NCBI RefSeq assembly: GCF_014876185.1
Contig: NZ_JADALJ010000001.1
Coordinates: 3,639,501 to 3,703,500 of the forward strand
Reading direction: 5' to 3'
Length of the DNA: 64,000 nucleotides
Origin: Rufibacter sp. LB8
Lineage (GTDB): Bacteria > Bacteroidota > Bacteroidia > Cytophagales > Hymenobacteraceae
Both the position numbers and the translations under genes were made by a program. Positions 41,255-50,748 of this stretch are shown here, one piece after another (the stretch's first letter is position 1; every line of letters starts with the position of its first letter). The notes under the pieces were generated by a model. It was not told the origin of the DNA. It was given only the letters and a program-made list of their open reading frames with translations, and made no database searches.

Positions 41255-44200
41255 ATGAAGAAAATTTTACACTTGATAGCAGCGTTGTTTGCTATCTCAT
41301 TTTCAACAAAAGCACAGCTTCAAAATGCCCCGGCTTTAGGGGCAGCCCAGGAGTTCGCAGTGTTAGGCAATTCTGTCGTGAACATTGGGACCACCTTGGT
41401 GTACGCTGATTTAGGAACTACTACGGGTGCGCCCGTAGGTTTTCCTCCGGGCGTAGTGCTGGGGCAGATTAGGGCCAATGATGCAGAAGCGCAGGCAGCT
41501 GATGCAGAGGCTGAGCGCATTTACAGCGCGCTGGGTGCCTTGGCGCCTACCGCCAACCTTACCGGGCAGCAGCTAGGTAGGGGTTTTGGCCGTACGCCCG
41601 AGGCCGTCAATGGTACGGTACTTACCCGCGGGGTGTACCGGTTTGACGGTGATGCGCGGTTGTCTGGCCAATTAAGGTTAGACGGTGCTGGGTCAAGAGA
41701 CGCAGTTTTTGTGTTTCAGATAAACGGTGACCTCATCATTGATGAAGGTTCTGTTATTTCTGTGCAGAACGGCGCCCAGCCAAGAAATGTGTTCTTCAGG
41801 GTAACCGGTAATATAATCATAGGCGACCGCGGTATACCTGGTACTTCTTCGGCCTTAAAGGGCAATGTGTTTGTCAACAACAACATCGCGCTCAGCAACG
41901 GCACCACGCATGAAGGCCGTCTGTTTTCATTGAACGGCTTAATTTCGTTAAACAACAACACCATCTTCCTTCCGCTGATTTCAGAGACGGATGTAGCCAT
42001 CACCAAAACAGTAGACAGACCGGTAGCCGCTATAGGAGACACGGTTACGTATACCATCACTGTTCGGAACCAGGGCCCAGATGATGCCACCGGCGTACGC
42101 GTGGTAGAAACCCTGCCCAGCCAACTTGCCTTTGTAGATTTCAGCCCTTCCACCATACCGGCCACGTTTGCCGGCAACACCATTACCTTTAGTTTAGGAT
42201 CAGTGCCACTTGGGCAGTCAGTAGTCATAACGCTACGTGCCAGAGTACTTGCCGCCGGAAATAACATTATTAACCGCGTGCAAGTGACGGCTAATGAGCC
42301 TGACCCAGATGAGGATGACAATACTGCCGAAGTTCCTATTAACGTTCCCAACACGGTAACAGACCTGCAGGTGGTGAAAACGGTGAACAGAACCCGCGCC
42401 AATGTAGGAGACGCCCTTGTCTATACGGTAACCGTTAGAAACAACGGCCCGAACAATGCTACAGGTGTGGTAGTGCAGGATGTGTTGCCTAGCAGCCAGG
42501 TGAACTTCACCAGCCCGGCCACTACCTCTACCGGTACCTATAACTTTAACACTGGTATATGGGTGGTAGGTAATTTAGCCGCAGGGCAAACCGCCACCTT
42601 AACTATAACAGGTACTATCACCAGTACAGGTACTATAGTGAACACGGCCATTGTGAGAGGAAATGAATCTGACTCGCAGCCTACCAACAACACCTCTACT
42701 GTAGTAACGGTAGTAGGGCAAAACCCAAACAACCCAGGTCCTTTCGCTGATTTGCAGGTAACTAAATCTGTAGACAAAACCCGCGCCGCCATTGGCCAGA
42801 CCATTACGTATACAGTAGAGGCTTTCAATGCAGGTCCTGACAACGCCACTGGGGTAGTGGTTAGAGACCCGCTGCCAACTGCGTTTGCAACCTTTGGAGA
42901 GGCCGATGAATCAGTTGGTGTGTATAACGCCACCACCGGAGTCTGGACTATTGGCAACTTAGCAGCCGGTGCCAGAGCTACCTTAACCGTAACGGGTACC
43001 ATCACGGCAAACGGTATTATTGTCAACACAGCGGTCATCAGCGGAAACGAAATAGATGAACGCCCTGAGAACAACACAGCTACCGTAGTGACGGTGGTAA
43101 CAGACGGCGGCGGTGGAAACCCAGACCCGAATGCAGCCACGGATATTCAAGTAGTTAAATCAGTAGACAAAACCAGAGCACGCGTAGGTCAGACACTCAC
43201 CTACACTGTTGTTGTGAGAAACAACGGCCCCAACAATGCCACTGGCGTGTTGGTGGTAGATGTGTTGCCAACGGCACAGTTGAACATCACTACTGCTCCT
43301 GCTGTGACCAACGGTACTTACAATGATATAACAGGTGTCTGGAACGTAGGTAACCTGGCGGCTGGCGCCTCTGCCACTTTCACGGTGACAGGAACCATCA
43401 CCGCCACCGGAACTATTGTAAACACCGCCACCGGTAGAAGCAACGAGGCTGATCCGCAACCGCAGAACAATACCTCTACTGTTATCACGGTAGTGGAAGA
43501 TACTCAGAACCCTGGCGTATTGGCTGACCTGCAAGTGGTGAAAACCGTGAACAGAACCCGTGCCAACGTAGGAGATGCCCTTGTCTACACGGTTACCGCT
43601 CGTAACAACGGCCCTGCCAACGCCACAGGCGTTGTGGTAGTGGATGTGTTACCTACCGGTCAATTAACTTTTGTTGGTAACCCAACAGTGACGGCTGGTA
43701 CTTATAATACAGGTACAGGCAGATGGAACATTGGCAACCTGGCCGCTGGTCAGAGCGTGACCTTCACGGTGACCGGTATCATTAATGCCACTGGTACCAT
43801 TGTGAACACAGCCACCATTGGCGGAAACGAGGCAGATCAACAGCCTGACAATAATACCTCAACCGTTATTACCGTGGTAGGCCCGGGCACAGAAGTACCT
43901 GGTGACCTGGCTGACCTGCAAGTGGTGAAAACGGTTGACAAAACCCGCGCCGCCATTGGCCAGACCATTACTTATAAAGTGACAGCCCGTAACCTGGGGC
44001 CAAGCACGGCAACCAACGTAACCGTTAGAGACGTGCTACCCACGGCCCTTGCCAACTTTGGAACTGCAACTACCACAACAGGAGCCTATGATGTTGCTTC
44101 TGGTATCTGGACCATTGGTTCCTTGACCGCTGGTCAGTCAGTAGAACTAACCGTGACAGGAACAATCACAGGCAACGGTACTATTGTCAACACGGCGGTA

Positions 44201-47200
44201 ATCAGCGGTGACCAGACAGATGAACGTCCTGAGAACAACACCTCCACCGTGATCACAGTAGTGACAGATGGCGGTGGCGGAGACCCAGACCCGAATGCTT
44301 CTACCGATTTACAAGTAGTAAAAACCGTTGACAAGACCCGCGCCCAGGTAGGAAACCAATTAACCTACACGGTTACCGTAAGAAACAACGGCCCTAACAA
44401 TGCCACCGGTGTCTTGGTAGTTGATAACCTGCCGGTAAGACAAGTGACCTTCGCTACAGCCCCAACAGTTTCAGCTGGTACCTACAACACCAACACCGGC
44501 GTATGGAACGTGGGCAACCTGGTAGCAGGTCAGACTGCCACCTTAACCGTGACAGGTACTATCACCACTGCCGGAACCATTGTGAACACCGCCGTGGTAA
44601 GAGGCAACGAAGCTGATCCGCAACCGCAGAACAACACCTCCACTGTCATCACCATTGTTGACAATGGCCCTGCCACAGGTATGCTGGCAGACCTGGAAGT
44701 AACCAAGACGGTTGATAAGTCTCGTGCTGTAGTAGGACAGACGTTGGTTTATGTGATTACTGCCCGCAACAACGGCCCAGCCAATGCTACCGGGGTAAAT
44801 GTAAGAGACATCCTGCCAATCAACCAATTGAATTTGAATGGCCAACCTAATGTGTCAACCGGAAGCTATAATTCTGCTACCGGAATCTGGAACATAGGAA
44901 ACCTGGCAGCAAATGAGACGGCGGTTATGACCGTGAGCGGAACAATCACCGCTACCGGAACTATCGTGAACACTGCCACCATTGGCGGCAACGAAGCAGA
45001 CCCACGCCCTGAGAACAATACCTCAACCGTAGTGACGGTGGTAGGTCCTGGTACTGAAGTGCCGACCAACCTGACAGACCTGCAAATTGTGAAGTCTGTT
45101 GACAAAGCGCGTGCTTCTGCCGGTCAAACCTTAACCTACACACTTGTTGCCCGCAACAATGGACCAAGTGCCGCTACCGGAGTGACCGTAACAGATATAT
45201 TGCCATCTGGTCAGGTAACTTTCGCAACGGCTCCTTTGATTACAGGTGGTGGCACTTATAATGCAGCCACTGGTATCTGGAACATAGGAAACTTAGCCGT
45301 AGGCCAGTCAGTGGTGCTGCGTGTGACAGGAACCATTACTGCTACAACTGGAACTATCATTAACACGGCTGTGATCAGAGGTGCCCAGACAGATGAACGT
45401 CCGGAGAATAATACCTCTACTGTCATAACCGTGATTACCCCAGGTGGAGAAGAAGACCCAGACCCAATTACTGCCACAGACTTGCAGGTAGTAAAAACAG
45501 TGAATAGAACCACTGCCAACGTAGGCGAAACACTGGTGTACACCATCACGGCTCGCAACAACGGTCCTAACAGCGCCACGGGTGTACTGGTAGTAGATGT
45601 GTTGCCAAGGGGGCAGGTGAATTTCACAGGAGCGCCAACGTTAACGGGTGGTACATACAATGATGCCACAGGTGTCTGGTCAATAGGGAACCTGGCCGTA
45701 GGCCAAAGCGTGACCATGACCGTGACCGGTACCATTACCGCCACCGGAACTATTGTGAACACCGCCGTGGTGAGAGGCAACCAAGCTGACCTGCAACCGC
45801 AGAACAACACCTCTACCGTCATCACGGTGGTAGGGGCTGGGGTAGGGGCTGCTAACCTGTCCATTACTAAAACAGTGAACCGCAGTGAGGTGACCTTGGG
45901 TGACCAGGTTGTCTTTACCTTGAGTGCCCGCAACGCAGGACCAGCCACGGCTACCAATGTAACGGTGCAGGATGTCTTGCCAGCAGGATTCACCTTTGTG
46001 AGTGCTAGCCCAGACGGCGCCTACGCCAATAACACCTGGACCATTGGCACTTTGGCCGCCGGTCAGACTACTGAGTTGACCATCACCGCCGCCACCAACC
46101 GGGTGGGTACCTGGACCAACGTTGCCGTGATAACTGGTAGCGAGGAAGACCCAGATGATGATGACAACACAGATGAAGTGGATGTCTGCGTACGGCCAAC
46201 TGCCCCAAGCACCGCCAACCAAGCCGTTTGTAGAGGAACCAACGCTGTGTTTAACGTAACGGCCATTGCTGGAGTAACCAACTTTGAAGTGACCGGCCTG
46301 CCAACAGGTGTTACCAGAGTGCAAGGTGGTGGTAACATCATCACGCTTCAAGTAGCAGCAGATGCAACACCAGGTACATACAACTTAACTTTTGTAGCCT
46401 TAAACAGCAGTACCAATTGTGCCAACAGCTTGCCATCTACCTTCACGTTGACTATCAGTGCTGCTCCTAACACACCGGTGATTCAAGGCGGACCAGCCTT
46501 GTGTGCTGGAACTGTATATACCTACAGTGTCGCTAATGTAGAAGCTGGCGTTACGTACGCCTGGACAACTACAGGAACTGGCTGGAGCATTCAAGGCCCG
46601 GCAAATGGAACGCAAGTACAGGTAGTAGCCGGTACAACTGCCGGTGGTGTAACTGTTACTGCCACACGGGCAGGAGCATGTGCGCCAGTGTCAGCTTCAA
46701 CTGCACCGGTAACCCCGGGTTCAACGCCAGCCGCGCCAGTTATTCTGGACAACACAGGAGCCTGTACCGGCTTAGAGTTTGCCATCCAGAATCCTGTGGC
46801 AGGCGTGACGTATACCTGGACCGCACCAGCAGGCTTCAACTTCGCAGGAGGGGCTATCACAGCCACTGGCACCAGCGTGACACTAACCTCTGGAGCGCCA
46901 AACAACACCGGTACTCTACGAGTGGTAGCTACTAACACTGGTAACAGCTGCGGAAGCGCAGAGGCCAGCATTCAGATAGATGCCGCTGATGCAGACACGC
47001 AGATTAGTATCCCGAACGTGTTCACACCAAACGGTGACGGTAAGAACGATGCATGGGTGATCAGAAACCTGGAAAAATACCCAGACAATGATGTGTTCAT
47101 CTACAACCGTTGGGGAAATGAAGTCTACAGAGCACGTGGCTACGGTTTACCAGGCGGACCACTTTGGAGAGCCGATGGTCTGGAAGAAGCTACCTACTTC

Positions 47201-47272
47201 TATGTCTTGAGAGTGAGAGGCTGTGGCGGAGAGGAACAGACGTTCAGAGGTCCGGTGCAAGTAGTTCGCTAA
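41255..47272 (+). CDS. Giant T9SS-exported adhesin: ice-binding-like domain, 11 DUF11 repeats, type B C-terminus
   Basis: A 2005-residue surface protein. Order: signal peptide (about 1-21, ending STKAQ); DUF3494 ice-binding-like domain (about 25-245: LGAAQEFAVLGNSVVNIG, GVYRFDGDARLSGQLRLDG, GNVFVNNNIALSNGTTHEG); eleven DUF11 modules of about 125-134 residues (about 245-1645, each LQVVKTV..VGQTLTYTV); Ig/PKD-like modules with cysteines (about 1645-1910); and a gliding-motility-type C-terminal domain at about 1919 (IPNVFTPNGDGKNDAW), the type B sorting signal for T9SS. Modules 2-10 form three 1164-bp blocks. The operon has a PorP/SprF gene 32 bases downstream and a PorE-like gene. Binding target, ice or surface, is unproven. 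Confidence 0.92.
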   Translation: MKKILHLIAALFAISFSTKAQLQNAPALGAAQEFAVLGNSVVNIGTTLVYADLGTTTGAPVGFPPGVVLGQIRANDAEAQAADAEAERIYSALGALAPTANLTGQQLGRGFGRTPEAVNGTVLTRGVYRFDGDARLSGQLRLDGAGSRDAVFVFQINGDLIIDEGSVISVQNGAQPRNVFFRVTGNIIIGDRGIPGTSSALKGNVFVNNNIALSNGTTHEGRLFSLNGLISLNNNTIFLPLISETDVAITKTVDRPVAAIGDTVTYTITVRNQGPDDATGVRVVETLPSQLAFVDFSPSTIPATFAGNTITFSLGSVPLGQSVVITLRARVLAAGNNIINRVQVTANEPDPDEDDNTAEVPINVPNTVTDLQVVKTVNRTRANVGDALVYTVTVRNNGPNNATGVVVQDVLPSSQVNFTSPATTSTGTYNFNTGIWVVGNLAAGQTATLTITGTITSTGTIVNTAIVRGNESDSQPTNNTSTVVTVVGQNPNNPGPFADLQVTKSVDKTRAAIGQTITYTVEAFNAGPDNATGVVVRDPLPTAFATFGEADESVGVYNATTGVWTIGNLAAGARATLTVTGTITANGIIVNTAVISGNEIDERPENNTATVVTVVTDGGGGNPDPNAATDIQVVKSVDKTRARVGQTLTYTVVVRNNGPNNATGVLVVDVLPTAQLNITTAPAVTNGTYNDITGVWNVGNLAAGASATFTVTGTITATGTIVNTATGRSNEADPQPQNNTSTVITVVEDTQNPGVLADLQVVKTVNRTRANVGDALVYTVTARNNGPANATGVVVVDVLPTGQLTFVGNPTVTAGTYNTGTGRWNIGNLAAGQSVTFTVTGIINATGTIVNTATIGGNEADQQPDNNTSTVITVVGPGTEVPGDLADLQVVKTVDKTRAAIGQTITYKVTARNLGPSTATNVTVRDVLPTALANFGTATTTTGAYDVASGIWTIGSLTAGQSVELTVTGTITGNGTIVNTAVISGDQTDERPENNTSTVITVVTDGGGGDPDPNASTDLQVVKTVDKTRAQVGNQLTYTVTVRNNGPNNATGVLVVDNLPVRQVTFATAPTVSAGTYNTNTGVWNVGNLVAGQTATLTVTGTITTAGTIVNTAVVRGNEADPQPQNNTSTVITIVDNGPATGMLADLEVTKTVDKSRAVVGQTLVYVITARNNGPANATGVNVRDILPINQLNLNGQPNVSTGSYNSATGIWNIGNLAANETAVMTVSGTITATGTIVNTATIGGNEADPRPENNTSTVVTVVGPGTEVPTNLTDLQIVKSVDKARASAGQTLTYTLVARNNGPSAATGVTVTDILPSGQVTFATAPLITGGGTYNAATGIWNIGNLAVGQSVVLRVTGTITATTGTIINTAVIRGAQTDERPENNTSTVITVITPGGEEDPDPITATDLQVVKTVNRTTANVGETLVYTITARNNGPNSATGVLVVDVLPRGQVNFTGAPTLTGGTYNDATGVWSIGNLAVGQSVTMTVTGTITATGTIVNTAVVRGNQADLQPQNNTSTVITVVGAGVGAANLSITKTVNRSEVTLGDQVVFTLSARNAGPATATNVTVQDVLPAGFTFVSASPDGAYANNTWTIGTLAAGQTTELTITAATNRVGTWTNVAVITGSEEDPDDDDNTDEVDVCVRPTAPSTANQAVCRGTNAVFNVTAIAGVTNFEVTGLPTGVTRVQGGGNIITLQVAADATPGTYNLTFVALNSSTNCANSLPSTFTLTISAAPNTPVIQGGPALCAGTVYTYSVANVEAGVTYAWTTTGTGWSIQGPANGTQVQVVAGTTAGGVTVTATRAGACAPVSASTAPVTPGSTPAAPVILDNTGACTGLEFAIQNPVAGVTYTWTAPAGFNFAGGAITATGTSVTLTSGAPNNTGTLRVVATNTGNSCGSAEASIQIDAADADTQISIPNVFTPNGDGKNDAWVIRNLEKYPDNDVFIYNRWGNEVYRARGYGLPGGPLWRADGLEEATYFYVLRVRGCGGEEQTFRGPVQVVR
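42362..45853 (+). repeat. Three tandem 1164-bp blocks of three DUF11 modules
   Basis: Module starts (codon of the Asp in ADLQ-like sequence) are at 42362, 42749, 43142, 43526, 43913, 44306, 44690, 45077 and 45479. Spacings are 387/393/384, 387/393/384 and 387/402/375, each summing to 1164. Linkers and signatures recur every third module: VLVVD in modules 4, 7, 10; ERPENNT in 3, 6, 9; DGGGG.PDPN-like linkers after 3, 6, 9. Confidence 0.88.
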
Positions 47273-47304
47273 ACAGAAAGACAAGAACTTAATCTACATA
47301 AAAC

Positions 47305-48252
47305 ATGAAAAAATTAGTATTGCTGATCATGGTGGTGTTGGCCGGAGATAGTCTCCGAGCCCAACAACGCCCCCAGTATTCTCAATATATCTTCAACCAA
47401 CTGGTGATTAACCCAGCCTATGCCGGTACCAAGGAGCATGTCACAGCAAACGCCTTCCATAGAACCCAGTGGACAGGTCTGCGGGGAGCACCCAACACAC
47501 AGAGCATTAGTGTGGATGGGCTTACCAAGAACCAGCGGATAGGTTTGGGATTCCATGCCACCCGTGATGAGATCTTTGCTACAAACAGGAAAAACTTCAC
47601 GGTTGATGCCTCTGTGAAATTACCAGTGAGCTCCACCGGGGTTTTCAGTATAGGATTGGCCGCTGGGGTGTCACACTTTGCGGTTGACCCCACAAAATGG
47701 GAGAACTATGAACCAGATGATCCTACACTCATTGGGCAGAAAGAAACTACCTGGAGTCCTAGTTTGAACATGGGTATTTTCTACCACACGGAACGCTTCT
47801 ATGCAGGTATCTCCGTGACCGACTTGTTGGAGATTGACGAAGACATCAATTTTGACCCAGAACGCCATTACTTCTTCACCGCTGGCTATGTGGTGGATTT
47901 AGGCACCAACGTCAAGTTTAAACCAAGTTTCATGCTGAAGGACAATTTTGACGGCCCTTCTAACGTAGACTTCAACTTCTTCTTCCTATTTAAAGAGCGC
48001 GTTTGGTTGGGTACTTCCTACAGAACTGGTATCAACATCTTCAAGAATGATTTTGAAGGCAAGGATCTAAGCCAACGTGATGCCGTTGTGGTGATGGCAG
48101 ATGTCTTTTTGTCCAAGAGGTTTAGGTTGGGTTACGCCTATGACTTTACCTTGCACAACACGCTCAGTGACTTAGCAACCCATGAAATATCAGTTGGTTA
48201 CACTGTCTTAAGAAAGCAGCCAACCAAAATGGTAACCCCACGGTATTTCTAA
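47305..48252 (+). CDS. PorP/SprF-family type IX secretion membrane protein
   Basis: A 315-residue outer-membrane protein with signal peptide (LVLLIMVVLAGDSLRAQ) and typical PorP/SprF features: QYSQYIFNQLVINPAYAGTKEHV, FHRTQWTGLRGAPNTQSISV and a strand-rich C-terminal half. Members guide type B CTD proteins to the T9SS surface, and their genes usually sit next to the adhesin they serve. It lies 32 bases after the adhesin stop and 21 before the PorE-like gene, so the three form a transcriptional unit. Confidence 0.92.
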   Translation: MKKLVLLIMVVLAGDSLRAQQRPQYSQYIFNQLVINPAYAGTKEHVTANAFHRTQWTGLRGAPNTQSISVDGLTKNQRIGLGFHATRDEIFATNRKNFTVDASVKLPVSSTGVFSIGLAAGVSHFAVDPTKWENYEPDDPTLIGQKETTWSPSLNMGIFYHTERFYAGISVTDLLEIDEDINFDPERHYFFTAGYVVDLGTNVKFKPSFMLKDNFDGPSNVDFNFFFLFKERVWLGTSYRTGINIFKNDFEGKDLSQRDAVVVMADVFLSKRFRLGYAYDFTLHNTLSDLATHEISVGYTVLRKQPTKMVTPRYF

Positions 48253-48273
48253 TCTTATTAACCTGAACACACT

Positions 48274-50259
48274 ATGAGAAAACCATACAAATCTCTACTC
48301 ATCCTTCTCCTGGCGGGTAGTTTTGCGATAGGTGGTTGTACCACCACGCGCAAGGCAGATTTGCACTATGAGAACTTTGACTACACGCTGGCTATTGAGG
48401 AATACAATGAGGTCTTCGCTAAGAAAGAGCCAACCCTGCAAGGGGCGCAGCGCCTGGCAGACGCGTACCGCCTTACCGGCCAGACCGCCAAAGCAGAGGA
48501 GTGGTATGCCAAAGTACTGGTAGACCCCAAAGCAGAGCCTATTAACATCTTTTATTACGCAGAGGCTCTGCGCAGCAACGGTAAGTATTTTGAGGCCAAG
48601 ACCCAGTACCAGAACTATGGTATGAAGGTGCCCGCAGAAGCCGCCAAAGCCAATGCCAAAGCTGTGGCCGCAGACGCCGCCCTGAAACTGCTGGCAGAAC
48701 CGCCTTCGGCTATTATTGTGAACGAGACGCCTATCAACTCCGGAAACGCTGATTTCAGCCCCACGGTGTACGAAGAAGGTATTCTTTTCACCTCAGACCG
48801 TGGCGGTGCCGTGAGCAATGAGAAAGACAAAGACGCAGGTACTTATGGCTGGACTGGCCGCCCGTACCTACAAATGTTCTATGCCCAGCGCAACGCAGAC
48901 AGCACCTGGCAAATGCCGGTGTTGGTAGATGAAACGCTGAATGACATTTACCATGACGGCCCGGCCGTGATGGACTCTACCTCGGGCACCATCTATTTCA
49001 CCCGCACCAAAATGGTGGAAGTGAAGCAGAAGAACGCCAACGTAGACCCTACCAGCTGGGTGAAAAAGCCCATGACCAATGAATACGTGAACCGCCTGGA
49101 GATTTTCTCGGCGCAGCGTGACGGAGCCAAGTGGGGGAACGTGAAACCGTTTGAATACAACAAAGTAACCGAGTACAGCGTGGGCCACCCGGCGCTTTCA
49201 CCAGACGGACAGGTGTTGTACTTTGTCTCAGACAAGCCCGGCGGGCTAGGTGAAACCGATATCTACTACACAGAAAAACAAGCCGATGGTGTTTGGGGAC
49301 AACCGGTAAACGCCGGTCCGGCCATCAATACCAGCGGCAAAGAGATGTTTCCCGCGTTTGACAAGGCTGGCAACTTCTACTTTTCGTCTGATACACATTT
49401 AGGCTTTGGTGGTTTAGATGTTTTCAGAGCAAAAGGAAGCCGCACCACCTGGACTAAGCCTGAGAACCTGCGCGCCCCGGTGAACTCGCCTAAAGATGAC
49501 TTCGGGATGACGTTCATGCAGAATGCCAAGAACGAGCCCATTGGCTATATGTCTTCTAACCGTGACAGCAACAACGGCACAGATGATATCTACAGCTTCA
49601 AGCTGTTAGGCAATGCCGTGTTATTGGTGACCACCCTGGAACGCGTGCAGATGCCCAGCAAGAAAAGCATTACCCAGCCGTTGGCCGATGTGAGGTTGAA
49701 ACTGGCCATACAAGGCACCACAGATTCTACCATTGCCTTCTCTAACCCTAACGGCGAGTACAAATACCAAGTCATGAAAGGCAATGTGTATGAACTCATG
49801 GGCGAGAAATATGGCTATCTGAGCCAATCAGCCACCGTCAAGATTGACACCACCAGCCTGGCAGATACCACCCGCGTGACGCTCATCTTTGATAAGAGCG
49901 CCGTGAACCAGATCATCGCGATAGAGAACATCTACTATGACTTGGATAAGTGGAACATTAGACCAGACGCCGCCTTGGAATTAGACAAAGTGGTGCGCAC
50001 GCTCAAAGACAACCCAACCATTAAAATTGAGTTGGCCTCGCACACAGATAGCCGCGAAGGATTGGGCTACAACCAAATCTTGTCTGAGCGCAGAGCCCAG
50101 GCCGCCATGGAATACCTGGTGTCTAAAGGCATTGCCCGCAACCGCCTCAGCTGGCGCGGGTACGGGGAGACCAAGCTGGTTAACCGTTGCGCCGATGGTG
50201 TGGAATGTACCGAGGACGAACACCAGATGAACCGCCGCACCGAATTCCAGATCAAGTAA
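48274..50259 (+). CDS. PorE-like OmpA-family lipoprotein of the T9SS operon
   Basis: A 661-residue lipoprotein: lipobox IGGC near residue 22, TPR-like region (about 25-135), WD40/PD40-like propeller (about 150-445: LSPDGQVLYFVSDKPGGLGE, FSSDTHLGFGGLDVFRAKG), a carboxypeptidase-regulatory-like region (about 460-540) and a C-terminal OmpA peptidoglycan-binding domain (about 550-661: ASHTDSREGLGYNQILSERR). This TPR-propeller-CRD-OmpA order is that of PorE, which anchors the T9SS to peptidoglycan. A terminator follows. Confidence 0.9.
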   Translation: MRKPYKSLLILLLAGSFAIGGCTTTRKADLHYENFDYTLAIEEYNEVFAKKEPTLQGAQRLADAYRLTGQTAKAEEWYAKVLVDPKAEPINIFYYAEALRSNGKYFEAKTQYQNYGMKVPAEAAKANAKAVAADAALKLLAEPPSAIIVNETPINSGNADFSPTVYEEGILFTSDRGGAVSNEKDKDAGTYGWTGRPYLQMFYAQRNADSTWQMPVLVDETLNDIYHDGPAVMDSTSGTIYFTRTKMVEVKQKNANVDPTSWVKKPMTNEYVNRLEIFSAQRDGAKWGNVKPFEYNKVTEYSVGHPALSPDGQVLYFVSDKPGGLGETDIYYTEKQADGVWGQPVNAGPAINTSGKEMFPAFDKAGNFYFSSDTHLGFGGLDVFRAKGSRTTWTKPENLRAPVNSPKDDFGMTFMQNAKNEPIGYMSSNRDSNNGTDDIYSFKLLGNAVLLVTTLERVQMPSKKSITQPLADVRLKLAIQGTTDSTIAFSNPNGEYKYQVMKGNVYELMGEKYGYLSQSATVKIDTTSLADTTRVTLIFDKSAVNQIIAIENIYYDLDKWNIRPDAALELDKVVRTLKDNPTIKIELASHTDSREGLGYNQILSERRAQAAMEYLVSKGIARNRLSWRGYGETKLVNRCADGVECTEDEHQMNRRTEFQIK

Positions 50260-50286
50260 CAACTGATTGATTTCTAATATCGAAAG

Positions 50287-50313
50287 AAGCCGCCCTAACC
50301 TGGGCGGCTTTTT
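50287..50313 (+). terminator. Intrinsic terminator of the T9SS operon
   Basis: AAGCCGCCC pairs with GGGCGGCTT around a six-base loop, followed by TTT. It lies 27 bases after the stop and directly abuts a palindrome. Confidence 0.85.
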
Positions 50314-50314
50314 C

Positions 50315-50352
50315 CGTTTTCGGCCTCATTTTCAGAAATGAAGCCAAAAACG
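50315..50352. repeat. Intergenic palindrome, copy 26
   Basis: CGTTTTCGGCCTCATTTTC opposite GAAATGAAGCCAAAAACG. It begins 2 bases after the T9SS operon terminator. Confidence 0.8.
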
Positions 50353-50535
50353 CATTTCAGAAACCTAGCGTCGATATTCTGTAACAACGTGTCTCCATGC
50401 AACGGCGGCGTCTCTTGATGCAATAACCTAATTCCGGGACATCAACTTGCTTAGAACGGTTTCTGGCAGGAGAGCCTTGACTTGCTGCGTAGCCCCACGT
50501 CGTGTCAGTGACACAACGCTACAGACAATACCGCT

Positions 50536-50582
50536 GGCTCAAAAGACCTCGTAGTGTGCGCAGCTCCTACGAGTGTCTCTGC
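50536..50582. repeat. CTCGTAG hairpin repeat (family D), forward copy
   Basis: GGCTCAAAAGACCTCGTAGT at left and CTCCTACGAGTGTCTCTGCC at right. It forms a hairpin of CTCGTAG with CTACGAG. Confidence 0.8.
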
Positions 50583-50607
50583 CGAAAGCTTTACTATAAT
50601 ATCTAAG

Positions 50608-50643
50608 GCCCTCACCCTAACCCTCTCCCAGGGGGAGAGGGGA
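50608..50643. repeat. CCCTCACCCTAACCC repeat (family G), single copy
   Basis: GCCCTCACCCTAACCCTCTC followed by CCAGGGGGAGAGGGGA. The right half forms a small hairpin. Confidence 0.65.
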
Positions 50644-50651
50644 TTTCTTGG

Positions 50652-50696
50652 TTCCCATTTTCGGGCTCGTTCCGGAAATGAGCCCGAAAACGGGAA
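50652..50696. repeat. Intergenic palindrome, copy 27
   Basis: TTCCCATTTTCGGGCTCG opposite GAGCCCGAAAACGGGAA, with a shortened, self-complementary TCCGGA centre. Its right edge runs into the gcvP terminator. Confidence 0.88.
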
Positions 50697-50724
50697 AGGC
50701 CTGCGGGGTTTCCGCAGGCCTTTC
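50694..50724 (-). terminator. Intrinsic terminator after gcvP
   Basis: GAAAGGCCTGCGG pairs with CCGCAGGCCTTTC around a 5-base loop. It lies 24 bases beyond the gcvP stop. Confidence 0.8.
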
Positions 50725-50748
50725 AAGAAGCATAAAAGTGAAAGAGGT

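Larger units (their letters stand above)
50260..50748. other. Gene-free interval with terminators and five repeats
   Basis: It separates the T9SS operon from gcvP, which faces it. It has two terminators, two family palindromes, a CTCGTAG repeat and a family G element. Open frames crossing it lack conserved protein sequence. Confidence 0.65.

Noticed and set aside
41716-46344. Several 90-245-codon antisense frames within the adhesin gene
   Set aside because: They repeat with the DUF11 module period, as expected for shadows of a repetitive coding sequence.
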